Assembly: GCF_004135585.1 (NCBI RefSeq)
Contig: NZ_CP035501.1
Location: forward strand, 2,179,501-2,243,500
Direction: 5' to 3'
Source: Sphingosinicella sp. BN140058
GTDB taxonomy: Bacteria > Pseudomonadota > Alphaproteobacteria > Sphingomonadales > Sphingomonadaceae
DNA: 64,000 bases
Under the pieces are notes generated by a model. That model was given only the letters and a program-made list of their open reading frames with translations, did not search any database and was not told the DNA's origin. The position numbers and the translations under genes are program-made. Below are positions 16,993-23,685 of this stretch, in pieces; the stretch's first letter is position 1, and each line of letters starts with the position of its first letter.

Positions 16993-18080
16993 TGCGCCTC
17001 GTCGTCCTCGGCCTCAGCCTGTCGTCGAGCTGGGGCAACGGCCACGCCACCACCTTCCGCGCGCTGCTCAAGGCCTTCGCCGCGCGCGGGCACGACATCC
17101 TGTTCCTGGAACGCGACGTGCCCTGGTACGCATCGAACCGCGACGTCACCGATCCCGAGTATTGCGCGCTCCGTTATTACGCCGATCTGGCGGCGCTCGA
17201 GACCTGGCGCGACGTGATCGCCGAAGCCGATGCGGTGATCGTCGGCTCCTACGTGCCAGACGGCGTCGCGGTCGGCCGCTTCGTCCAGGCGCATGCGCGC
17301 GGAGTCACCGCTTTCTACGACATCGACACGCCGGTGACGCTCGCCAAGCTCGCGCGCGGCGATTTCGAATATCTCTCGCCCGAGATCATCCCGGGCTACG
17401 ACGTCTATCTGTCGTTCACCGGCGGCCCGACCCTGCGGCACATCGAGCAGACCTATCGCTCGCCGGCGGCACGAGCGCTCTATTGCTCGGTCGATCCGGA
17501 TGCCTATCCGCCTCTGGATGTGCCGAAGACGTGGGATCTCTCCTATCTGGGCACCTACAGCCCGGACCGGCAGCCGACGCTCGAGCGCCTGCTGATCGAA
17601 CCGGCGCGGCGTTTGCCGGAGCGGCGCTTCGTGGTCGCCGGGCCGCAATATCCCGCCGACATCGACTGGCCGGGCAACGTCGAGCGGATCGAGCATCTGC
17701 CCCCGGCCGAGCACCCGGCTTTCTATTCGGCCTCACGGTACACACTCAACGTCACCCGGGCGGACATGATCGCCGCCGGCTGGTCGCCGTCGGTGCGGCT
17801 GTTCGAGGCGGCGGCGTCGGCGGTGCCGATCGTCTCCGACCGCTGGGAAGGGCTGGACCAACTGTTCGCACCCGAGCGCGAGATCGTTCTCGCGGATACG
17901 AGCGACGAGGTCGTCGACCTGCTGTCGAAGACCGATGCGGCCGCGGCGGCGAAGATGGGCCATGCCGCCCGCGCCCGCGTCCTCCACGGCCACACCGCCG
18001 CCGATCGCGCCGCCGAGCTCGAAACCTATCTGGAAGAGGCCTTTGCCACATCGCAGCCGGAGCTGGTCGGGGCAGAATGA
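16992..18080 (+). CDS. CgeB-like glycosyltransferase, copy 3
   Basis: A 362-residue paralogue that opens MRLVVLGLSLSSSWGNGHA and shares the WGNGHA/WNGAA pattern near the N-terminus with copies 1 and 2. FYDIDTPVTLAKL and DVYLSFTGGPTL match IFWDVDAAATL and DMVLTYGGGPPVV of copy 2. The donor-site region is SPSVRLFEAAASAVPIVSD. It is the last gene of the overlapping run that began at 11399; 113 bp without a gene separate it from the decarboxylase-like gene. Confidence 0.85.
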   Translation: MRLVVLGLSLSSSWGNGHATTFRALLKAFAARGHDILFLERDVPWYASNRDVTDPEYCALRYYADLAALETWRDVIAEADAVIVGSYVPDGVAVGRFVQAHARGVTAFYDIDTPVTLAKLARGDFEYLSPEIIPGYDVYLSFTGGPTLRHIEQTYRSPAARALYCSVDPDAYPPLDVPKTWDLSYLGTYSPDRQPTLERLLIEPARRLPERRFVVAGPQYPADIDWPGNVERIEHLPPAEHPAFYSASRYTLNVTRADMIAAGWSPSVRLFEAAASAVPIVSDRWEGLDQLFAPEREIVLADTSDEVVDLLSKTDAAAAAKMGHAARARVLHGHTAADRAAELETYLEEAFATSQPELVGAE

Positions 18081-18193
18081 CCGGCCGAAACCGCGATCGT
18101 TGCAGAGGTGAACCAAATACGGATCGCGGTGTTTAGCTAAGTAGTTGTCGACGTTGAAGATCATGATAAGCTGACGATAAGAGGGAGCGGCGC

Positions 18194-19216
18194 GTGAAAA
18201 ATGGAAAGAACAAGACGGCATTGGTGACGGGCGGCGCCGGCTTCATCGGCTCCCATCTCATCGATTCGCTGCTCGCCGAGGGCGCGAACGTCGTCTGTCT
18301 CGACAGTCTGCTGACCGGACGCCCGCAAAACCTGCGCCACCTCGAACGCGAGGCCCGTTTCGACTTCGTCCAGGGCGACGTGATCGACGACCTGCCCGGA
18401 TCGGTGAAGCGGACCCAGTTCACCCACATCTACAATCTCGCCTGCGCGGCCTCGCCGCCCCATTACCAGGCTGATCCCGAGCATACGATGCTGACCAACG
18501 TGCTCGGCACTCGCAATCTGCTCCGCCTCGCCGAGGAGAAGAATGCGCGCTTCCTGCTCACCTCGACCAGCGAGGTCTATGGCGACCCCGAGGTGCATCC
18601 GCAGCCCGAGGGCTATCGCGGCTGGGTCAGCTGCACCGGCCCGCGCGCCTGCTATGACGAGGGCAAGCGCGCCGCGGAAACCCTGACCTTCGACTATCAG
18701 CGCCTCGGCCGCGCCGACGTCCGCGTCGCCCGCATCTTCAACACCTATGGACCGCGCATGCGGCCCGACGACGGCCGCGTCGTTTCCAACGTGATCTGCC
18801 AGGCTTTGTCCGGCGAGAACGTCACCATCTACGGCGACGGTTCGCAGACGCGCAGCTTCTGCTACGTTTCCGATCTCGTCGACGGATTGATGCGGCTGAT
18901 GGACAGCGACGTCGTCGACGAGCCGGTTAACCTCGGCAATCCGGTCGAGCTTACCGTCTCGGATCTGGTCGACCGCGTGCTGACGCTGACCGGATCGAAG
19001 GCGGAGGTAATCAACCTGCCGCTGCCGGTCGACGATCCCCGCCGCCGCAAGCCCAATATCGACCGTGCCAAGGCGCGGCTCGGCTGGGAACCTAAAGTGC
19101 CGCTGCAGCAGGGCCTGGAGGCGACCGCCGCCTGGTTCGCCGAGGAGCAGAAAGCGACCCGATCGGCCGAGCGCCACGCCACCAACGACCTGTTCGTCGG
19201 GGTCGCCGCCGAATAG
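18194..19216 (+). CDS. UDP-glucuronate decarboxylase-like SDR (UDP-xylose synthase)
   Basis: Extended SDR of 340 residues. The NAD motif is TGGAGFIGSHL; LLTSTSEVYGDPEVHPQPE and the catalytic CYDEGKRAAETL are typical of UDP-glucuronic acid decarboxylase (UXS), which makes UDP-xylose; RIFNTYGPRM, CYVSDLVDGL and NLGNPVE also fit. The start is GTG at 18194 with GAGGGAG upstream. A strong terminator hairpin follows 28 bp after the stop. It has its own 113-bp leader but clearly belongs to the sugar locus. UDP-xylose would be a natural donor for one of the glycosyltransferases and would explain a beta-xylosidase-like glycosidase nearby; that link is inference. Confidence 0.9.
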   Translation: MKNGKNKTALVTGGAGFIGSHLIDSLLAEGANVVCLDSLLTGRPQNLRHLEREARFDFVQGDVIDDLPGSVKRTQFTHIYNLACAASPPHYQADPEHTMLTNVLGTRNLLRLAEEKNARFLLTSTSEVYGDPEVHPQPEGYRGWVSCTGPRACYDEGKRAAETLTFDYQRLGRADVRVARIFNTYGPRMRPDDGRVVSNVICQALSGENVTIYGDGSQTRSFCYVSDLVDGLMRLMDSDVVDEPVNLGNPVELTVSDLVDRVLTLTGSKAEVINLPLPVDDPRRRKPNIDRAKARLGWEPKVPLQQGLEATAAWFAEEQKATRSAERHATNDLFVGVAAE

Positions 19217-19243
19217 GGCCGGACTCCTTCATCCTGTCGACGA

Positions 19244-19269
19244 GCCCCTCCCCGTGCGGAGGGGCTTTT
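19244..19269 (+). terminator. Rho-independent terminator after the decarboxylase gene
   Basis: Perfect 8-bp stem GCCCCTCC (19244-19251) and GGAGGGGC (19258-19265) with a 6-nt loop and TTTT at 19266-19269. It ends the plus arm of the glycoconjugate locus and could also serve the convergent VOC gene, whose stop lies at its edge. Confidence 0.85.
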
Positions 19270-19688
19270 CATTTGGCGAACAGATTGTCCGGATCGGCCA
19301 TCGCCTTGATCTCGATCGCGTTGCCGGACGGATCGAGGAAGAACATCGTCGCCTGCTCGCCGGGCGCGCCCTGGAAGCGGATGGTGGGCGGGATGACGAA
19401 ATCGACGCCGGCTGCTTGCAGCCGATCCGCCAGATTCCGCCACGCCGCCATGTCGAGCACCGCGCCGAAATGCGGCACCGGCACGTCATGGCCGTCGACC
19501 GGATTGTGGTGGGGGCGAGGCGCTGCGTCGGGCGACAGATGAGCGACGATCTGATGGCCGTAGAAATCGAAGTCGATCCATTCCGCGGCGCTTCGTCCCT
19601 CCGGACAGCCGAGCAGGCCGCCGTAGAAAGCGCGCGCTGCGTCGAGATCGTGGACGGGAAAGGCGAGATGGAATGGGGGAAGCGCCAT
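19269..19688 (-). CDS. VOC-family (glyoxalase-like) protein
   Basis: A 139-residue vicinal oxygen chelate protein with two beta-alpha-beta units: [20 protein letters not shown] at the start and [15 protein letters not shown] at the end. His in HLAFPV and Glu in NAIEIK are the usual metal ligands. Such proteins include dioxygenases, glyoxalases and antibiotic-resistance enzymes, so no reaction can be given. It is transcribed away from lnt, with 101 bp between the two starts. Confidence 0.83.
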   Translation of the reverse strand: MALPPFHLAFPVHDLDAARAFYGGLLGCPEGRSAAEWIDFDFYGHQIVAHLSPDAAPRPHHNPVDGHDVPVPHFGAVLDMAAWRNLADRLQAAGVDFVIPPTIRFQGAPGEQATMFFLDPSGNAIEIKAMADPDNLFAK

Positions 19689-19789
19689 GCCGGTTCTTTA
19701 CCCCGGGTGGCGTCGCCGACCAAGGCTCGGCTTTTCTCCGCCCGCCGACTTCGGCATGGAGAGAGCATGATTTTCCTCGCTGCTTCCGC

Positions 19790-21355
19790 ATGAAGAAGAA
19801 TTTGGTCGCCCTCGTTGCCGGGATCGTCGGCGCCTGCGGCTTCGCGCCGCTGGGGGCTTGGCCGCTGACGCTTGCTGCTTTTGCCCTGCTGCTCTGGCTG
19901 GTCGCCGACGCGCCGCGGATGCGCAGCGCGCTGACGCGCGGCTGGTGGTTCGGGGTCGGCCATTTCACCCTTGGCCTGAACTGGATTGCCACCGCCTTCA
20001 CCTATCAGGCGGCAATGCCGGCGTGGCTCGGCTGGGTCGCAGTGGTTCTGCTGTCGCTGTACCTCGCAGTCTATCCGGCGATGGCGACCGGACTCGCCTG
20101 GCGCTGGGGCGCGGCGCGCCCGGACCAGCCGGCCGGGCGCAGCACCCTGCGCCTGGTGCTGATCTTCGCCGCGGCCTGGATCGTGACCGAATGGCTGCGC
20201 GCGACCCTGTTCACCGGCTTCGCCTGGAACCCGCTCGGAGTCGCCCTGCTGCCGACGCCGGCGTCATGGACCGCGCAATGGATCGGCACCTACGGCCTGT
20301 CGGGCTTCGCCGCCCTGCTTGCCGGCGCCCTGCTGATCCTCTGGCGACGGGAATGGCGGCCGGCGGCCGGGCTGGTCGGCGCGGTCGCCGTCGCGTCGGG
20401 CCTTGCCGCCCTCGCCAGCCGGCCGCCCGAGGGCGCGGCCCGCGTCGCGCTGCGCATCGTCCAGCCCAATATCGGCCAGCAGGACAAATGGGAGGAAGGG
20501 TTCGAGGACCAGAATATGGCGCGCCTCGAGCAGATGTCGGCGGCCTCGCCGGCCGAGCCGCGGCTGCTGCTCTGGCCCGAGGCCGCGATCACCCGGCCGC
20601 TCGAGAACGAACTCGCCTATCTGCCCCTGCAGCGGGAAACGGCCTTGCTGCGGCGCGAGGTCGGCGCGCTGCTGCGACCCGGCGATTTGCTGCTGACCGG
20701 CGGCATTACCTGGCGCTCGGCGACCGGCGAAGAGCTGACCAGCGCCACCAACAGCGTGTTCGCGATCGGCGCGGGCGGCCGCATTCTCGCCCGCTACGAC
20801 AAGGCGCATCTCGTCCCTTATGGCGAATATCTGCCGATGCGTCCGATCCTGTCCGCGATAGGCCTGTCGCGTCTCGCGCCCGGCGACGTCGATTTCGATC
20901 CGGGGCCGGGCCCCCGCACGCTCGATCTGCCGCTGATCGGCAAGGCGGGCTTTCAGCTCTGCTACGAGATCATCTTCTCGGGCGAAGTTGTCGATCGGGC
21001 GAATCGTCCCGCCTTCCTGTTCAACCCGTCAAACGATGCCTGGTTCGGCGCCTGGGGCCCGCCCCAGCATCTCGCCCAGGCACGGCTGCGCGCGCTGGAG
21101 GAAGGACTTCCGATCCTGCGCTCGACCCCGACCGGGATCAGCGCGGTGATCGATGCCGAAGGGCGGCTGCTCGCCAGCCTGCCCTGGCGCGAGCGCGGGG
21201 TGATCGATTCCCGTCTGCCGCTGCCCAAGCCGCCGACTCCGTTCGCGCGGCTCGGCAACGTCCTGCCGCTCGCCTTCGCGCTGCTGCTGGCGGCGCTTGG
21301 CCTGCTGCTTTCGCGGCGAGCGCGGACCATTGCGAAGCGGGCGGAGACGCGCTAG
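19790..21355 (+). CDS. lnt: Apolipoprotein N-acyltransferase
   Basis: Adds the third acyl chain to lipoproteins at the inner membrane. 521 residues; about six hydrophobic segments fill the first 210 residues, followed by a periplasmic nitrilase domain. The catalytic triad can be read: Glu in LLWPEAAITRP, Lys in YDKAHLVPYGEYLP and Cys in FQLCYEIIFSG; a final membrane segment, VLPLAFALLLAALGLLL, is near the end. I chose the ATG at 19790 (MKKNLVALVAG) rather than the open frame from 19673, because only this gives a normal first membrane helix. metK follows 80 bp later. Confidence 0.94.
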   Translation: MKKNLVALVAGIVGACGFAPLGAWPLTLAAFALLLWLVADAPRMRSALTRGWWFGVGHFTLGLNWIATAFTYQAAMPAWLGWVAVVLLSLYLAVYPAMATGLAWRWGAARPDQPAGRSTLRLVLIFAAAWIVTEWLRATLFTGFAWNPLGVALLPTPASWTAQWIGTYGLSGFAALLAGALLILWRREWRPAAGLVGAVAVASGLAALASRPPEGAARVALRIVQPNIGQQDKWEEGFEDQNMARLEQMSAASPAEPRLLLWPEAAITRPLENELAYLPLQRETALLRREVGALLRPGDLLLTGGITWRSATGEELTSATNSVFAIGAGGRILARYDKAHLVPYGEYLPMRPILSAIGLSRLAPGDVDFDPGPGPRTLDLPLIGKAGFQLCYEIIFSGEVVDRANRPAFLFNPSNDAWFGAWGPPQHLAQARLRALEEGLPILRSTPTGISAVIDAEGRLLASLPWRERGVIDSRLPLPKPPTPFARLGNVLPLAFALLLAALGLLLSRRARTIAKRAETR

Positions 21356-21366
21356 GGAGCGGCCGC

Positions 21367-21388
21367 ATATAAGGATATCTTTATATCC
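21367..21388. promoter_or_regulatory. Palindromic site upstream of metK
   Basis: ATATAAGGATATCTTTATAT (21367-21386) is palindromic except for one pair, and within it GGATAT-CTTT-ATATCC (21373-21388) is a perfect inverted repeat with a 4-nt centre. It is strikingly AT-rich for this genome and lies 48 bp before the metK start. SAM-cycle genes in many proteobacteria are controlled by the ArsR-type regulator SahR; this may be such an operator. A short hairpin in RNA is the alternative. No known SAM riboswitch fold was recognised. Confidence 0.5.
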
Positions 21389-21435
21389 GCAATTCCATCC
21401 AGCAAAGCTCTCACGAGGAAGGCCGGTTCTCTCCC

Positions 21436-22641
21436 ATGCGCAGCAACTATCTCTTCACGTCCGAGTCGGTGTCCGAAGGCCATCCGGACAAGGTCGCCGA
21501 CCAGATTTCGGACGCGATCGTCGATCTCTTCCTGTCGAAGGATCCCGAAGCGCGCATCGCCTGCGAGACGCTGACCACCACCCAGCTTGTCGTCCTCGCC
21601 GGCGAGATCCGCTGCAAGGGCGTCTACGAGAATGACGCCTGGGTCGACGGCGCCCAGGACGAGATCGAGCGCACGGTGCGCGAGACAGTGAAGCGGATCG
21701 GCTACGAGCAGGACGGCTTCCACTGGGAGAAGTTCACCTTCCACAACAATCTCCACGGCCAGTCCGCGCACATCGCGCAGGGCGTCGACGCCAGCGGCAA
21801 CAAGGACGAGGGTGCCGGCGACCAGGGCATCATGTTCGGCTTCGCCTGCGACGAGACTCCGGACCTGATGCCGGCGACGCTCTATTACAGCCACAAGATC
21901 CTCGAGCGCATGGCCGCCGACCGTCACTCCGGCGCGGCGCCGTTCCTGGAGCCCGACGCCAAGAGCCAGGTCACCCTGCGCTTCGAGAATGGCGAGCCGG
22001 TCGCCGCGACCGCGATCGTCGTCTCGACCCAGCACGGCAAGGGCTACGACCAGGGCGAGAACGAGGCCGAGCTCAAGGCCTATGTGAAGAAGGTCGTCGC
22101 CGAGATCCTTCCCGCGGCGCTGCTTTCGGACGAGACCGTCTACCACATCAATCCGACCGGCAGCTTCGAGATCGGCGGTCCCGACGGCGATGCCGGCCTC
22201 ACCGGCCGCAAGATCATCGTCGACACCTATGGCGGCGCGGCGCCGCATGGCGGCGGCGCTTTTTCCGGCAAGGACCCGACCAAGGTCGATCGCTCGGCCG
22301 CCTACATCTCACGCTATCTCGCCAAGAACATCGTCGCGGCCGGCCTCGCCCGCCGCTGCACGATCCAGCTCGCTTATGCGATCGGCGTGTCCGAGCCGCT
22401 GTCGCTCTACGTCGACACGCATGGCACCGGCACGGTCGGCGATGCCGAGATCGAAAAGGCGATCATGAGCATCTCGGAGCTCGGCGGCCTCACCCCGCGC
22501 GGCATCCGCACCCATCTCGGCCTCAACAAGCCGATTTACGCCCGCACCGCCGCCTATGGGCATTTCGGTCGCAAGCCCGAGGGCGACTTCTTCCCCTGGG
22601 AGAAGACCGACCTCGCTGACAGGCTGAAGGCAGCCCTCTGA
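21436..22641 (+). CDS. metK: S-adenosylmethionine synthetase
   Basis: Makes SAM from methionine and ATP in the cytoplasm. 401 residues, slightly longer than E. coli MetK (384) because of insertions in the middle, as is usual in alphaproteobacteria. Family blocks: [19 protein letters not shown] at the start, [12 protein letters not shown] near residue 125 and [19 protein letters not shown] near 275. The palindrome at 21367-21388 may control it. It supplies the methyl donor for the methyltransferases in the window (TrmB next door, and the sugar-locus enzyme). Confidence 0.97.
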   Translation: MRSNYLFTSESVSEGHPDKVADQISDAIVDLFLSKDPEARIACETLTTTQLVVLAGEIRCKGVYENDAWVDGAQDEIERTVRETVKRIGYEQDGFHWEKFTFHNNLHGQSAHIAQGVDASGNKDEGAGDQGIMFGFACDETPDLMPATLYYSHKILERMAADRHSGAAPFLEPDAKSQVTLRFENGEPVAATAIVVSTQHGKGYDQGENEAELKAYVKKVVAEILPAALLSDETVYHINPTGSFEIGGPDGDAGLTGRKIIVDTYGGAAPHGGGAFSGKDPTKVDRSAAYISRYLAKNIVAAGLARRCTIQLAYAIGVSEPLSLYVDTHGTGTVGDAEIEKAIMSISELGGLTPRGIRTHLGLNKPIYARTAAYGHFGRKPEGDFFPWEKTDLADRLKAAL

Positions 22642-22650
22642 TCCAATCTA

Positions 22651-22679
22651 GCCCCTCCCCTCGGGGGGAGGGGCTTGTT
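22651..22679 (+). terminator. Terminator hairpin after metK
   Basis: Perfect 10-bp stem GCCCCTCCCC (22651-22660) and GGGGAGGGGC (22665-22674) with a 4-nt loop, followed by TTGTT. The T-run is short, so some read-through into trmB, which starts 12 bp later, is likely. Confidence 0.7.
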
Positions 22680-22690
22680 ATGGGCGGCGC

Positions 22691-23371
22691 GTGAACGATC
22701 CCGCCACCATCCGCCGCCTCTACGGGCGCCGCTCCGGCCACAAGCTTCGTCAGGGCCAAGCCGCCTTGCTCGAGGAGTTGCTGCCCGCGATCAGCGTGCC
22801 CGAAGACGGGCCGCTCGACTCCGCCAGTCTGTTCGGCAGCGACCGGCCGCTCCATTTCGAAATCGGCTTCGGCTCGGGCGAGCATCTCGCCTACCGCGCC
22901 GACCTCCTCCCCGACCATGCCTTCATCGGCGCCGAGCCGTTCCTCAACGGGGTCGTCGGCGCGCTGACCCACATCCGCGACAAGCATCTGACCAATGTGC
23001 GGCTGCACATGGGCGATGCCCTGGAGGTGCTCGAGCGCCTGCCTGACGGCGCGCTGAGCTTCGTCTACCTGCTCCATCCCGATCCCTGGCCCAAGGCGCG
23101 CCATGCCAAGCGGCGGATGCTCAACCACGGCCCGCTCGACCTGGTCGCCGCCAAGCTGAAGCCGGGCGGCGAGTTCCGCCTCGGCACCGATGATCCGACC
23201 TATTGCCGCTGGTCGATGATGGTGATGAACCAGCGCCGCGACTTTCAGTGGCTGGCCGAAAGCGCCAGGGATTTCCTCACCCGGCCCGGCGGCTGGCCGG
23301 AGACCCGGTATGAGGCCAAGGCGCGGCGCAAAGGCCACGAAGTCTGGTATTTCCGCTACCGCCGGGTCTGA
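22691..23371 (+). CDS. trmB: tRNA (guanine-N7-)-methyltransferase
   Basis: Methylates G46 of tRNA with SAM. 226 residues from GTG at 22691. SAM motif I is EIGFGSGEHL near residue 56; the family motif HPDPWPKARHAKRRM is near residue 137; the C-terminal TRYEAKARRKGHEVWYFRY is typical. The metK terminator lies immediately upstream, so trmB is served by read-through or by a promoter inside that short gap. Confidence 0.94.
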   Translation: MNDPATIRRLYGRRSGHKLRQGQAALLEELLPAISVPEDGPLDSASLFGSDRPLHFEIGFGSGEHLAYRADLLPDHAFIGAEPFLNGVVGALTHIRDKHLTNVRLHMGDALEVLERLPDGALSFVYLLHPDPWPKARHAKRRMLNHGPLDLVAAKLKPGGEFRLGTDDPTYCRWSMMVMNQRRDFQWLAESARDFLTRPGGWPETRYEAKARRKGHEVWYFRYRRV

Positions 23372-23549
23372 GAGCCCAGGCGGGGAATCGTCGATGACGA
23401 TCTTCGCGGTGATCTGTTGAAGATAGCATTGAGCCGCAACTCTGCGCGCTCCAGCCGGACTGCACTGTTCGCGTAAGGCGGTTGTGCGCCCTATCCGGTC
23501 GAGCCGTGTGACGGGGGAAGCGGTGGCCGTTCCATCGCCCCAGCCGGGA

Positions 23550-23582
23550 GGATCGATTTAGATCCTTGGGCACCGGGTGCCC
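23550..23582 (+). promoter_or_regulatory. Two short inverted repeats in the TonB-receptor leader
   Basis: GGATC-N6-GATCC (23550-23565) and GGGCAC-CGG-GTGCCC (23568-23582) follow one another in the 314-bp gap between trmB and the receptor gene. With the long hairpin at 23637 they make three consecutive inverted repeats, which suggests a structured leader RNA or clustered operators. The rest of the gap 23372-23685 shows no gene. Confidence 0.3.
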
Positions 23583-23636
23583 GCCCCGATCCGGCTGTGT
23601 TCGATTGTTCGAGACGGACTTGCAACGATCCGCCTG

Positions 23637-23680
23637 CCCCGTTACGCAAGAGATGATATAGCATCTCATGCGTAACGGGG
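23637..23680 (+). promoter_or_regulatory. Long inverted repeat overlapping the receptor ribosome binding site
   Basis: Two 19-nt arms pair at 18 of 19 positions: the left arm 23637-23655 begins CCCCGTTACGCA and ends GAGATG; the right arm 23662-23680 begins CATCTC and ends TGCGTAACGGGG; the loop is ATATAG. The right arm contains the GGGG of the likely ribosome binding site for the GTG start at 23686. In RNA the fold would hide that site; in DNA it could be a large operator. Confidence 0.65.
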
Positions 23681-23685
23681 GACCT

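Noticed and set aside
21356..21435. SAM or SAM/SAH riboswitch before metK
   Set aside because: The leader is only 80 nt and I cannot form the known aptamer cores; the visible structure is the AT-rich palindrome, which fits a protein operator better.
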